Source of the DNA: Anaerolineae bacterium
Lineage (GTDB): Bacteria; Chloroflexota; Anaerolineae; Aggregatilineales; UBA2796
NCBI GenBank assembly: GCA_019637555.1
Contig: JAHBVK010000063.1
Location: 1 to 32,546, forward strand
Direction of reading: 5' to 3'
Length of the DNA stretch: 32,546 nucleotides
The position numbers were made by a program, and so were the translations under genes. Below are positions 1 to 7,864 of this stretch, piece after piece (the stretch's first letter is position 1; the number at the start of each line of letters is the position of its first letter). Below the pieces are notes generated by a model, which saw only the letters and a program-made list of their open reading frames with translations, was not told where the DNA came from and searched no databases.

Positions 1-357
1 TTCGGCGGACTCGGTGGCATGTTCCTGCTGGAAGAACTAGAGCGCGGTGCCGATGGTACCATGACCGGATTTGCCTTCAGCGAAATCCTGATCGCAGTGT
101 ACAAAGCCCATAAAGCAGGCAATGTGGATCGGGCAGCGCAGATTTTTGATCGCTACCTACCGTTGATCCGCTTCGAGAATCAGCCTGTGATCAATCTGGC
201 GATCCGCAAGGAACTACTGCGTAAACGCGGTGCGATTGAAAGTGCCATGCTGCGCCAACCGTTCGCGCCCATCGACGAAGGAACAGTGCGTGAACTAGAT
301 CGGGTGCTACGGCGCGTTGGCATCAGCGATCCGACGGTAAAATTGCAGTTCGAGTAG
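1..357 (+). CDS. DapA-family (dihydrodipicolinate synthase/KDG-aldolase-like) protein, C-terminal part
   Basis: The reading frame is open from base 1, so the gene begins before the window; 118 C-terminal residues are visible. The pattern GGLGGMFLLEELERGADGTM followed by TGFAFSEI is the C-terminal part of the (beta/alpha)8 barrel of the DHDPS/N-acetylneuraminate lyase family, and the helical tail (KAGNVDRAAQIFDRYLPL) is typical. Family members are class I Schiff-base lyases that split or form 2-oxoacids such as 2-keto-3-deoxygluconate or 4-hydroxy-tetrahydrodipicolinate. The Schiff-base lysine and substrate loop lie upstream and cannot be checked, so the substrate is open. The next gene is an SDR 20 bases downstream on the same strand, so the two are probably cotranscribed. 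With the sugar-acid genes around it, a catabolic 2-keto-3-deoxy acid lyase is more likely than lysine biosynthesis, but this is inference. Confidence 0.8.
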   Translation, partial: FGGLGGMFLLEELERGADGTMTGFAFSEILIAVYKAHKAGNVDRAAQIFDRYLPLIRFENQPVINLAIRKELLRKRGAIESAMLRQPFAPIDEGTVRELDRVLRRVGISDPTVKLQFE

Positions 358-377
358 AAAATTTAGGAGCGAAACTG

Positions 378-1166
378 ATGGATTTGGGTTTGAAAGGTAA
401 AATAGCGATGGTCGCCGCCTCCAGCAAGGGGCTAGGCTTTGGCGTTGCCCGCGCAATGGCGGCGGATGGCGCGACCATCTCCATGTGCAGCCGCGATCAG
501 GAGTCGATCAATGCGGCGGCGGACAAACTGCGCGGTGAATTCGGATCGGAAGTGCTGCCTGCCGTCTGCGATGTGCGTAAACTGGCGGACATCGAAGCGT
601 GGGTGAACGCCACCGTCGAACGTTATGGCAAAGTCGATTCGCTGCTGGTCAATGCGGGCGGTCCGCCTTCGGGCATGTTCAAGGATTTCACGGATCAGCA
701 GTGGCAGGACGCCTTCGAGCTAACACTGCTCAGTACCGTCCGGCTGATCCGCATCGTGATCCCGCACATGAAGGATGGCGGTGCGATCCTGACTGTGACT
801 TCCGGATCGGTGCGCGAACCAATTGAACGCCTCGTCCTTTCAACGGTGATGCGCTCCGGTGTGGCGGGCTTGGTCAAGACGCTAGCGGACGAACTAGCGG
901 GAGATGGCATCCGCGTCAACAACCTGATCCCGGGACGGATTGACACTGAGAGGGTGGCGCAGTTGGATGCGGCGACGGCGAAGCGTACCGGAAAATCGCT
1001 GGAACAGATTCACAACGAAGCAGTTGCTAAGATTCCACTGAGGCGACTAGGTACAGCGGATGAATTTGGTGCAGCAGGCGCGTTCCTGCTCTCTCCGGCA
1101 GCAGCGTACATCACCGGCGCGACACTACGCGTGGACGGCGGTCAGATGCGCTCCGTTGCTGGCTAG
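378..1166 (+). CDS. SDR-family protein lacking the catalytic Tyr and Lys
   Basis: This 262-residue protein has a classical short-chain dehydrogenase fold. The cofactor loop ASSKGLG is at residues 14-20, the NAGG motif at 92-95, a TSGS strand around 141-144, and the C-terminal RVDGG at 251-255. The normal YxxxK active-site pair is absent: residue 155 is Ser and residue 159 is Arg. The NAGGPPSG motif together with an Arg in place of Lys is typical of a known divergent 3-oxoacyl-ACP-reductase-like SDR subgroup (called BKR_like_SDR_like in domain databases), so this looks like a family trait and not recent decay. The start ATG is preceded by AGGAG at good spacing. It follows the DapA-family gene by 20 bases and probably shares its operon. 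Its reaction is unknown, and it may not be an ordinary alcohol dehydrogenase. Confidence 0.85.
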   Translation: MDLGLKGKIAMVAASSKGLGFGVARAMAADGATISMCSRDQESINAAADKLRGEFGSEVLPAVCDVRKLADIEAWVNATVERYGKVDSLLVNAGGPPSGMFKDFTDQQWQDAFELTLLSTVRLIRIVIPHMKDGGAILTVTSGSVREPIERLVLSTVMRSGVAGLVKTLADELAGDGIRVNNLIPGRIDTERVAQLDAATAKRTGKSLEQIHNEAVAKIPLRRLGTADEFGAAGAFLLSPAAAYITGATLRVDGGQMRSVAG

Positions 1167-1241
1167 ATTTGCTAAGTGGACAAATCGGGTGGGTTAGAAA
1201 ACCACCTCTACAACCTCGTTAACATGTTTCCATTATCGTAG

Positions 1242-1263
1242 GGGCAGGTTTCCAAACCTGCCC
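1242..1263. repeat. Perfect 10-bp inverted repeat (REP-like hairpin, possible terminator)
   Basis: GGGCAGGTTT at 1242-1251 and its exact reverse complement at 1254-1263 are separated by two bases. The flanks TAG and CTA extend the symmetry imperfectly. It lies 76 bases after the SDR stop and is followed by a moderately T-rich stretch. Similar GTAGGGGC-AGGTTT palindromes occur as dispersed intergenic repeats in Chloroflexota and cyanobacteria, from general knowledge. It could also serve as a transcription terminator. Confidence 0.6.
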
Positions 1264-1303
1264 TATTGTTATCTCTTTACAAATCTCTCAATCAACCCCT
1301 CAC

Positions 1304-1321
1304 AAGTGATCTCTGTCACTT
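1304..1321. repeat. Short inverted repeat upstream of the GMC oxidoreductase
   Basis: AAGTGA at 1304-1309 and TCACTT at 1316-1321 form 6-bp arms around a 6-base loop, 72 bases before the GMC start codon. It could be an operator or a leader hairpin. No clear -35/-10 pair was recognised beside it, so the function is open. Confidence 0.3.
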
Positions 1322-1393
1322 AGATTCATTACGCCGGACACTGCCTCCTCTTGCCCTAACGCCGTAAGATGATGCACCAGAGCCATAATAACG

Positions 1394-3091
1394 ATGAGCA
1401 AAGCTATCATGATCATTGATTCTGCAACCATCACGCCGGGCAGTGTCATCGAAACCGACATTTGTATTGTAGGTTCAGGTCCAGCTGGTCTAAGCCTCGC
1501 CCGCGAACTGAAGAACAGCTCCTACAAGGTCGCTATCCTCGAAAGCGGCGGCTTCAAACCACGCCGTGCGTTGAAAAAGCTGAATGAAGGTACAACGGTA
1601 GGTGATCCCTATCCCAATCCCCGATGGGGGCGGCATCGTCAGTTCGGTGGGACGGCAAATCGCTGGTTAGTGGAAATCGGCGGGCACAAGTTAGGGGCAC
1701 GATATGCGCCACTGGATGCCATTGACTTCGAGAAGCGCGATTGGATTCCCTTCAGCGGCTGGCCCCTGAGCAGAGCCGATCTCGATCCTTTCTATGAGCG
1801 CGCGCAGCGCCACTGCGGACTAGGGCGTTATGCTTACGATGCCGCCGATTGGGAAACCGAGACTCAGAAGGCGTTACCCTTCAAAGATGGTCGCCTGATC
1901 ACCACCGTGTTTCAGTTTGGCGCTAAAGATGTGTGGACTAATCATTTTGAAGATGTGACGCAGCAGGCGGCGAACGTAACTGCCATTGTTAATGGCACGG
2001 CATTAGAAATCGAGACGGATGACGGCGGCACCAATATCACCGGAATCCGCGCCGCCAATCCCGATCATCAGCAGTTCTTTGTGCGCGCCAAGCGGGTGAT
2101 CCTGGCGATGGGCTGCATCGAGAATGCCCGTCTGCTGCTGCTGTCCCGTCGCAAACACGCTAACGGCATCGGCAACCAGCACGATGTGGTCGGACGCTAC
2201 TTCATGGATCATCCGCAGTCGTATCTCAATGTGTTCACGCCCGGTGATCGGAGCATCTTCAACCGCACCGATCTCTACGATCTGCGTCCGATGGATGGCG
2301 GCTACGCGGTGATGGGCGAGTTGGTCTTTAGCGAGGAGACTCTGCGTAAGGAACAATTGCAGAGCATGTGCTTCGTCATGTTCCCGCGCCGCGATGGATT
2401 CATGAGCAAAGCATTTCAATCCTTCTTCGATATTTCCCTCGCCGTCGTGCATCGTCAGCGCCCCAGCGGGCTGGTGCACCACGCCGTACAGATGATCAAA
2501 GGCACGCCTGACCTGATGAAGATCGCCGGATATGCACTGCAAGGCAAAGCAGTTTATCCGTACATCTCACGCGGCGGCTGGTCGAAGATGCAGGATAAGG
2601 CGCAGTTATTCAACCAGTTCGAGTTGTTCAGCCTATTAGAGCAAGCACCTGATCCCAGTAACCGGATTACGCTGGGCGATCATCTCGACTCCTACGGGCA
2701 GCCACAGGTAAAAATCTACTGGCGCTTCACCGAGCGCGATCAAGAGAGTGTGCGCCGCGCCCGCGAGGTGATGACACAGGAATTCGCCAATTCAGGGTTG
2801 GGCAGCGTCGAGTTTAGCGAAGCCTCGTACACCAGTCCCAGTTCCGTACATCCGATTGGCAGTACGCGCATGAACAACGATCCACACTACGGCGTGGTCG
2901 ATGAGAACTGCAAAGTTCACGGCATCAGCAATCTGTACATCGCGGGCAGTTCGGTGTTCCCGACTGGCGGTTACGTCAATCCGACTCTGACCGTTGTGGC
3001 GCTCGCCTGTCGGCTGGCAGATCACCTGAAGCAGCAAGCGCACAGCATCCCGACGGTGGCGGACGCCGCGCCCGCGATCACTCTGTCTTAA
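1394..3091 (+). CDS. GMC-family FAD-dependent oxidoreductase
   Basis: This 565-residue protein carries an N-terminal FAD Rossmann motif, GSGPAG at residues 27-32, followed by the acidic strand end AILESGG. The C-terminal GMC_oxred_C block is HPIGSTRM, with the candidate catalytic His at 486, then GGYVNPTLT with Asn at 529. His and Asn at these two places are the usual catalytic pair in the family. Family members oxidise primary or secondary alcohol groups of sugars, polyols or sterols and pass electrons to oxygen, quinone or a cytochrome. No signal peptide is seen, so it is probably cytoplasmic. The start ATG has only a weak ribosome binding site; an alternative ATG lies 15 bases downstream. 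The gene is monocistronic as far as can be seen and ends tail to tail, overlapping the pyruvate-kinase-like gene by 14 bases. The substrate is not predictable from sequence. Confidence 0.88.
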   Translation: MSKAIMIIDSATITPGSVIETDICIVGSGPAGLSLARELKNSSYKVAILESGGFKPRRALKKLNEGTTVGDPYPNPRWGRHRQFGGTANRWLVEIGGHKLGARYAPLDAIDFEKRDWIPFSGWPLSRADLDPFYERAQRHCGLGRYAYDAADWETETQKALPFKDGRLITTVFQFGAKDVWTNHFEDVTQQAANVTAIVNGTALEIETDDGGTNITGIRAANPDHQQFFVRAKRVILAMGCIENARLLLLSRRKHANGIGNQHDVVGRYFMDHPQSYLNVFTPGDRSIFNRTDLYDLRPMDGGYAVMGELVFSEETLRKEQLQSMCFVMFPRRDGFMSKAFQSFFDISLAVVHRQRPSGLVHHAVQMIKGTPDLMKIAGYALQGKAVYPYISRGGWSKMQDKAQLFNQFELFSLLEQAPDPSNRITLGDHLDSYGQPQVKIYWRFTERDQESVRRAREVMTQEFANSGLGSVEFSEASYTSPSSVHPIGSTRMNNDPHYGVVDENCKVHGISNLYIAGSSVFPTGGYVNPTLTVVALACRLADHLKQQAHSIPTVADAAPAITLS

Positions 3092-4616
3092 ACGCCTGTA
3101 ACGCACGCAGATGCGAGGTCTTCTTCAACTGATGATCTTGCATCCGCGTGAGGATCGTATCGAGCATGGTCACGGCATCCGCAATGTACGGACCTTTGTT
3201 CAGCATCACACATTCGGCACGCTCCGACATGGCGGCATCAGTCATCTCGGCGCGTGTCGGCAGGCGATCCTTGACATAGGATTCCAGCACCTGCGTTGCC
3301 CAGACCACAGGCACATGCGCCGCTTCACACAGCCACAGCAGTTCCTCCTGCATTTCCGCCGTCCGCTCAAAACCGATCTCTACCGCCAGATCGCCGCGCG
3401 CGATCATCAAGCCGAAGGGCTGCTGACCTGCCGCTTGCACGATGATCTCCGGTAGATGACGAATCGCGTTCAGCGTCTCGACCTTGGCGATGATGGGCAT
3501 ACGGCGATAGAAATGGTGCGGACTCTGGCGCTGTCGTTGAGCGATCTCGCGCTGGAGCAAGGACACATCCGAGGCGTGCTGTACGAATGAATAGCTGACT
3601 ACATCAGCGTGGGCGACGGCAAAATCCAGATCGCGCAGGTCTTTATCAGTCAGTGGCGAAATCCGCAGATCAGTGTCGGGGAAGTTCAATCCCTTGCCAG
3701 ACTTTAGCTTCTCCCCTTTTTCCCGCGCGTTCGTGATACGCAGCATGGCACCCGCTGGAACAAACGACTCCACAACAGCGCCGATCTTGCCGTCATCGAT
3801 CCACACGCGCTGCCCGACCTGCACTTGCTCCAACGCCTCAGGGATCAGGCACTGCGTCTGATAAGGGATTCCGTTGCTGGCATCCGGCAGATCGCGGGTG
3901 AGCAGCAGCATCGCTCCAATGTGCAGGCGTTCGTCCGGTCCGAGGATCAAAACCTCGCCGGTCCGTGCTTTAGGTCCTCCCAGATCCATCAAAACGTGGC
4001 AGCGACGGTTCACGGTCTGCTCAGCGGTGCGGATCGCGGCGATCATCTGTTCCCAGATATAAGCATCATCATGTGCGCAGTTGATCCGCGCGCAGTCCAT
4101 GCCGCGCTGCATCAGTTCAGTGATGAACTGCGGATTGCCCGCCGCGTCTGTTGGCAGCGTCACCATAATCCGCACACGGCGATGTTCGGGGTTGGAACCG
4201 AGGACGTGCTGTGCATTGCGTTCCAGCAACCGCTGACCGCGATAGAACTGACTAGGGACGCTCTGGCGCGGCAGCGGATCGCGTTCGACGCCGAGATATG
4301 CTTGCAATGCTGCGATCACGGCGTTCAGGTTTTCCATCACGCGGGCTTCGCTGCGTCCCAGTGATGACAATCCTAGCGGCGGCAGTGAGGCTTGAATGCG
4401 GCGCAGATCGCGGCGGCGCAGTGCCAGATAGGATGCCAGGTTGCAGGCACTAATGCGGAAGCTGCGCTCTCGTATCGCAGGAGACCAGCGCTCCATCATT
4501 TGCGTAGCTTCTTCAATGACGTCGCGCCGCAGTTGCAGCAGTTCATCTAGCAATACGTAGGGCGGCAGCGTTGTTTCAAGGGAGCTGGAAAGAGGTGCTT
4601 TCGTAGTCGCTTTCAT
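3078..4616 (-). CDS. Pyruvate-kinase-like protein with N-terminal extension and no C-terminal domain
   Basis: The 512-residue product starts with about 145 residues that are not part of ordinary pyruvate kinase. They include ASYLALRRRDLRRIQ (61-75) and LGLSSLGRSE (81-90), a helical block that recurs in a divergent bacterial pyruvate-kinase-like group. The barrel follows: ARINCAHDD (176-184; RxNFSH in classical enzymes), DLGGPKARTG (211-220), IIAKVE (375-380) with Lys378 and Glu380, and ARGDLAVEI (406-414) with Asp409. These match the catalytic Lys and the Mg-binding Glu and Asp. WATQVLES and RLPTRAE near residues 439-456 are also conserved. The protein stops about 60 residues later, so the C-terminal allosteric domain is absent. 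A phosphoenolpyruvate-using kinase activity is plausible, but regulation must differ. It lies 170 bases downstream of the leftward sugar-acid operon and may have its own promoter. Confidence 0.82.
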   Translation of the reverse strand: MKATTKAPLSSSLETTLPPYVLLDELLQLRRDVIEEATQMMERWSPAIRERSFRISACNLASYLALRRRDLRRIQASLPPLGLSSLGRSEARVMENLNAVIAALQAYLGVERDPLPRQSVPSQFYRGQRLLERNAQHVLGSNPEHRRVRIMVTLPTDAAGNPQFITELMQRGMDCARINCAHDDAYIWEQMIAAIRTAEQTVNRRCHVLMDLGGPKARTGEVLILGPDERLHIGAMLLLTRDLPDASNGIPYQTQCLIPEALEQVQVGQRVWIDDGKIGAVVESFVPAGAMLRITNAREKGEKLKSGKGLNFPDTDLRISPLTDKDLRDLDFAVAHADVVSYSFVQHASDVSLLQREIAQRQRQSPHHFYRRMPIIAKVETLNAIRHLPEIIVQAAGQQPFGLMIARGDLAVEIGFERTAEMQEELLWLCEAAHVPVVWATQVLESYVKDRLPTRAEMTDAAMSERAECVMLNKGPYIADAVTMLDTILTRMQDHQLKKTSHLRALQAFKTE

Positions 4617-4786
4617 TGCTGATCAACACCGTATGACTGAGTGATCGTATTCTCCTCATCATAGGGCAGATTGGTCAGTCAATGGTGACATCGGCTTCAT
4701 GACATTCATCATATCTTGAAGGGGAGCGGGTCAATCCGACATCACCATCATAGCGTTAGTGATTGCGCGTGGTAAGTCTGGGGAGT

Positions 4787-5623
4787 CTACACGCCGCTAA
4801 ACGATCCAAAGCCGCCATCGACCACGATCACACTGCCAGTGACGAAGCTGGCGGACGGGCTGCACAACCAGATCACCGCGCCGACCAACTCGTCAGGATC
4901 ACCGAAGCGCTTCATCGGTGTGTGATCGACCACCGCTTGACCGCGCGTCGTGTACTCGCCGCTTTCCTGCACCATGAAGGGGCGATTCATCTCCGCAAGG
5001 AAGAAGCCCGGCGCAATCGCGTTCACGCGCACTTTTTCGCCGTATTTTTGCACCATCTCGACTGCCAGCCAGCGCGTGAAGTTGTCGATGCCCGCTTTCG
5101 CCGCGCCGTAAGCCACGATGCGCGTGATGGCACGGGGCACCGACAACGACGAAATGTTGAGGATGCAGCCCTCGCGCTGTTTCGCCATCACTTCGCCAAA
5201 GACGTGCGATGGCAGAATCGTGCCCATCAAGTTGAGATCGATCAGCGATTGCATTCCCTCTTGAGTCAGATCGAAGAAGGAACCAGTTGGCGACACCATG
5301 CCTTGCGCCGCATTGCCGCCAGCGCCGTTGATCAGGATGTCGATCCTGCCCCAACGCTGCATCACCTGATCGCGGGCGCGTTCCAGTTGATCGCGCTGCA
5401 AAACATCCGCCACCAGCGGGATCGCCTCGCCGCCTTCCGCCTTGATTTCGTCAGCGACCTGCTGCGCCAGATTTTCGCGCCGTCCCAACACGCCGACCTT
5501 GGCGCCAACGCGGGCGAGGCCACGCGCCATCGCACCAGCGAGCACGCCAGTCCCCCCCGTGACGACAGCCGTTTTGCCCTCTAAGCTGTACAGCTTAGAC
5601 AGATAATCGTGCGTTCCAGACAT
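4787..5623 (-). CDS. D-mannonate oxidoreductase-like SDR (fructuronate/mannonate type)
   Basis: Starting at the ATG at 5623 gives 278 residues. A TTG nine bases upstream is also in frame, but AAAGG is correctly spaced only for the ATG. The cofactor motif TGGTGVLAG is near residues 22-30. The NGAGGN motif near 99-104 is a hallmark of the SDR-type mannonate/fructuronate oxidoreductases. The catalytic set is intact: Asn131, Ser159, Tyr172 and Lys176. RVNAIAPGFF and the end VVDGGF are also typical. Such enzymes interconvert D-fructuronate and D-mannonate with NAD(P)H, although some members use other sugar acids. It is the last gene of the leftward ABC operon, 23 bases after the FGGY kinase. No mannonate dehydratase is seen here, so a different aldonate substrate is possible. 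Confidence 0.82.
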   Translation of the reverse strand: MSGTHDYLSKLYSLEGKTAVVTGGTGVLAGAMARGLARVGAKVGVLGRRENLAQQVADEIKAEGGEAIPLVADVLQRDQLERARDQVMQRWGRIDILINGAGGNAAQGMVSPTGSFFDLTQEGMQSLIDLNLMGTILPSHVFGEVMAKQREGCILNISSLSVPRAITRIVAYGAAKAGIDNFTRWLAVEMVQKYGEKVRVNAIAPGFFLAEMNRPFMVQESGEYTTRGQAVVDHTPMKRFGDPDELVGAVIWLCSPSASFVTGSVIVVDGGFGSFSGV

Positions 5624-5646
5624 AGTAATCAACCTTTAGATGCTGC

Positions 5647-7026
5647 TTAAATAAGCGATGATAAAGCGGATAGCTGTGCCGCTGCTTCTTCCACGTTCGC
5701 TGTGCGCTTGGTGAATGCCAACCCTAACGCCAGCAACCCGAACAGTGTATCTTCTTCATGTGGCGCAAGGCGAAATGGCGCGTTGAATTTCTGGGTGATC
5801 AGCGTTCGCAGCGGTTTAATCTTTTGCGCCAAGCCACCGGAGAACACCAGTCGCTTCCAGATCGGCGTGGGCGAGAGGCGGGCGGCGCAATGGTAGTAGT
5901 TCTCCGCCATATTGTGGAAAGCGGCGCGGAAAAGATGCCCGATGGTCAGTTCTTCCTCACGGATGTTAGTGATTGACCCCACACTGCCGACAGCGCTCTT
6001 GAAGAAAGACAGATCGACTTGCATTTCCACGTCGGCAATTGCCTCTGCTTGCTGCGAAATGTATCCCCAGACATCAGCAAGCTGAACCTGCTGCGCTTCT
6101 GCCAGTTCGGTCAGCAGCTTGACCAGCGCACTCAGCGAACGTCCCGCTGGAATCGTGGTCACGGTGATAGCGTAACGCTTATCGAAAAACGGGCGCGTCT
6201 GGAAATTGCCAAATTCCAACTTGCGCCGCAGCAAGCTGACCTGCGATCCGGTAGAGATGTTCAGCGAGAGTTCGCCATCTTGCACCAACGCACCGAGCAG
6301 CGCACACTGAAAGTCACCGACGGGGGTGTAGCAGGGGATGCGCTGTCCGTCGATCTCCATTACGCCGACGACTTCGCCGTGCGGCACGATCTTGGGTAAG
6401 CGCAAGCCAGCGAGTCCCAACTTCCGCAGCACGCCGTGATGCCAATCCATCGTTTCCAGATCGAGCAGACCATGCGACTGCGCGTTGATCACTTCCGTTG
6501 TCGGCAGCGTGCCGCACAAGTTGGCGAGGATGAAATCAGGCAGCGCGGCAGGGATCAGATCAGCGGGCAGTTCGCCGCGCTCGGAGAGCCAGAACAGATT
6601 ACCAATCGGCAGCCCGACGCGCAGTTCATTACCACCGAGCCGCCGTTTGTCCTCATCGTTGAGCCGCGACATCAGCACATCGAAGTACGTTCCCGCGCCG
6701 GACGGATGCGGCATCAGCACCCGCTGGTCCTGCCACGTTGTCAGCGTTGAGCGCGGTTCACCTATTGCCGTCGTGAAGACCAGCCCGTGCATTTGATTGC
6801 ACATGACCAAGCCTTCGCACGGCTTTGCCAGCCCCGCTAACTCGCGGATCAGCCCGTGAACGTCGCTCAGGATTTGCTGCGGATCGTATTCCCTGAACAG
6901 CGGCGATCCACTGCGGATCGGTGCGGGAAAAGCGACTCGACGCGCATGATCGATACGCTGCGCGTCGAGATCGAGAACTGCGCCTTTAAGTGATGTAGAA
7001 CCGACATCAACCGCAATCAGCGCCAT
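5647..7026 (-). CDS. FGGY-family carbohydrate kinase (sedoheptulokinase-like)
   Basis: The 459-residue protein opens with DVGSTSLKGAVLD, the phosphate-1 loop of the actin/hexokinase fold, with Asp7. NQMHG (77-81) and TTWQDQR (96-102) are substrate-side motifs. TPVGDFQCALLGA (234-246) carries the likely catalytic base Asp238, and LNISTGSQVS follows as in sedoheptulokinase-like members. SGGLAQK near residue 400 is the adenosine-binding segment. FGGY enzymes phosphorylate ketoses, polyols or ketoses bearing other groups. The length is nearer to sedoheptulokinase than to ribulokinase, which has about 560 residues, so it is not a good araB candidate. It starts only three bases after the aldolase stop codon, implying translational coupling. 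It is probably used for the imported compound or an aldol product, but the substrate is unknown. Confidence 0.85.
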   Translation of the reverse strand: MALIAVDVGSTSLKGAVLDLDAQRIDHARRVAFPAPIRSGSPLFREYDPQQILSDVHGLIRELAGLAKPCEGLVMCNQMHGLVFTTAIGEPRSTLTTWQDQRVLMPHPSGAGTYFDVLMSRLNDEDKRRLGGNELRVGLPIGNLFWLSERGELPADLIPAALPDFILANLCGTLPTTEVINAQSHGLLDLETMDWHHGVLRKLGLAGLRLPKIVPHGEVVGVMEIDGQRIPCYTPVGDFQCALLGALVQDGELSLNISTGSQVSLLRRKLEFGNFQTRPFFDKRYAITVTTIPAGRSLSALVKLLTELAEAQQVQLADVWGYISQQAEAIADVEMQVDLSFFKSAVGSVGSITNIREEELTIGHLFRAAFHNMAENYYHCAARLSPTPIWKRLVFSGGLAQKIKPLRTLITQKFNAPFRLAPHEEDTLFGLLALGLAFTKRTANVEEAAAQLSALSSLI

Positions 7027-7029
7027 GTT

Positions 7030-7815
7030 TTACTCGCCTAGTAGATCGACCAGTTCTTTGCTCGCCTGCTCGATGCCGAGGCGTATCGAGCGCATGTCGC
7101 CACCCCAAACGTGAAACATCGAGCCTAATTCCTTGTGTCGCTGCAAATCCTCAAGCGTTTGCGGCATTGATCCCCACGCCAAACCCTTCGCTTTTGCCAC
7201 CGCCGCGATCTTCTGCATCGCCTCATCCACGCTGATGCGTTCGGCTTCCGGCACGTACTGGATACGCAGCCCATAGTCGGAAGGACCGAGGAACAGGCAG
7301 TCCAAACCCTTGACGTTCGCCATGTCTTCGATGCACGCCAGCGCTTGCGGCGTTTCGATCTGCACGATCAGGAAGGTCTCTTGCAGCGCATGATCAACAA
7401 GTGTCTGGCGACTCGGCACGGCATCCAATCCGAAGTTGGTTTCCAGACTATTTGCTTCTAAACCGCGATCACCAATCGGCGGGAACTTCACCTTCTGCAC
7501 CAATTCACGCACCGTCTCCACGTCATTGACGTGCGGGATGATCAAACCAGCCGCGCCATCTTCCAGATAGCGATAGAGTACGGCTTTTTCGCGCGTCGCT
7601 GCGCGTAACACGCAGTCGATGTCGTAGAGGTGAAAATATGCCATTAGCGCCTGCACTTCGCGGGGATCGAAGGCGCGATGTTCGAGGTCAAACCAGATGC
7701 CGTCGTAGCCCGCCTTCGCCGCGTAAGCGATCAGTGGTGGGTAGAAGTATCCCAAGTGGGCGATCTTAGCGGGCTTGCCAGCACGCCATTTTGCGAGAAC
7801 TTTACTTTTTCTCAT
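7030..7815 (-). CDS. HpcH/HpaI-family class II aldolase (2-keto-3-deoxy sugar acid aldolase type)
   Basis: The 261-residue protein has the expected motifs: WFDLEHRAFD (41-50) with Glu45 and His46, Arg72, IIPHVND (92-98), GDRGL (115-119), VQIET (151-155) with metal ligand Glu154, and LGPSDYG (176-182) with metal ligand Asp180. These are the divalent-metal and pyruvate-enolate binding residues known from HpcH and GarL. Family members split 2-keto-3-deoxy or 4-hydroxy-2-keto acids into pyruvate and an aldehyde. The start ATG lacks a strong Shine-Dalgarno but gives the usual family N-terminus. It lies between an SDR and the FGGY kinase in the leftward operon, which supports a route of oxidation, dehydration and aldol cleavage of a sugar acid. 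No dehydratase gene was recognised in the window. Confidence 0.87.
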   Translation of the reverse strand: MRKSKVLAKWRAGKPAKIAHLGYFYPPLIAYAAKAGYDGIWFDLEHRAFDPREVQALMAYFHLYDIDCVLRAATREKAVLYRYLEDGAAGLIIPHVNDVETVRELVQKVKFPPIGDRGLEANSLETNFGLDAVPSRQTLVDHALQETFLIVQIETPQALACIEDMANVKGLDCLFLGPSDYGLRIQYVPEAERISVDEAMQKIAAVAKAKGLAWGSMPQTLEDLQRHKELGSMFHVWGGDMRSIRLGIEQASKELVDLLGE

Positions 7816-7864
7816 AGTCTGTAATTATCCGTTTGCTAGAGGATCAACGTGCTTTGCTGTTATT

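Noticed and set aside
2003..2542. 179-residue open frame on the minus strand
   Set aside because: It is antisense within the GMC oxidoreductase, with no ribosome binding site and no family pattern.
3825..4364. 179-residue open frame on the plus strand
   Set aside because: It is antisense to the pyruvate-kinase-like gene; composition is typical of a shadow frame.
4617..4786. A promoter for the pyruvate-kinase-like gene
   Set aside because: TTGACC and TTGACT hexamers and TATGAT-like boxes occur on the minus strand, but their spacings of about 13 to 15 bases are too short for a confident call.
4763..5584. 273-residue open frame on the plus strand
   Set aside because: It is antisense to a well-supported SDR, rich in His, Arg and Ala as expected for a shadow frame, and has no recognisable motif.
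5647..7026. Calling the FGGY kinase ribulokinase (araB) or xylulokinase
   Set aside because: It is about 100 residues shorter than AraB, its motifs resemble sedoheptulokinase-like members more, and it lies in another operon 21 kb from araA.
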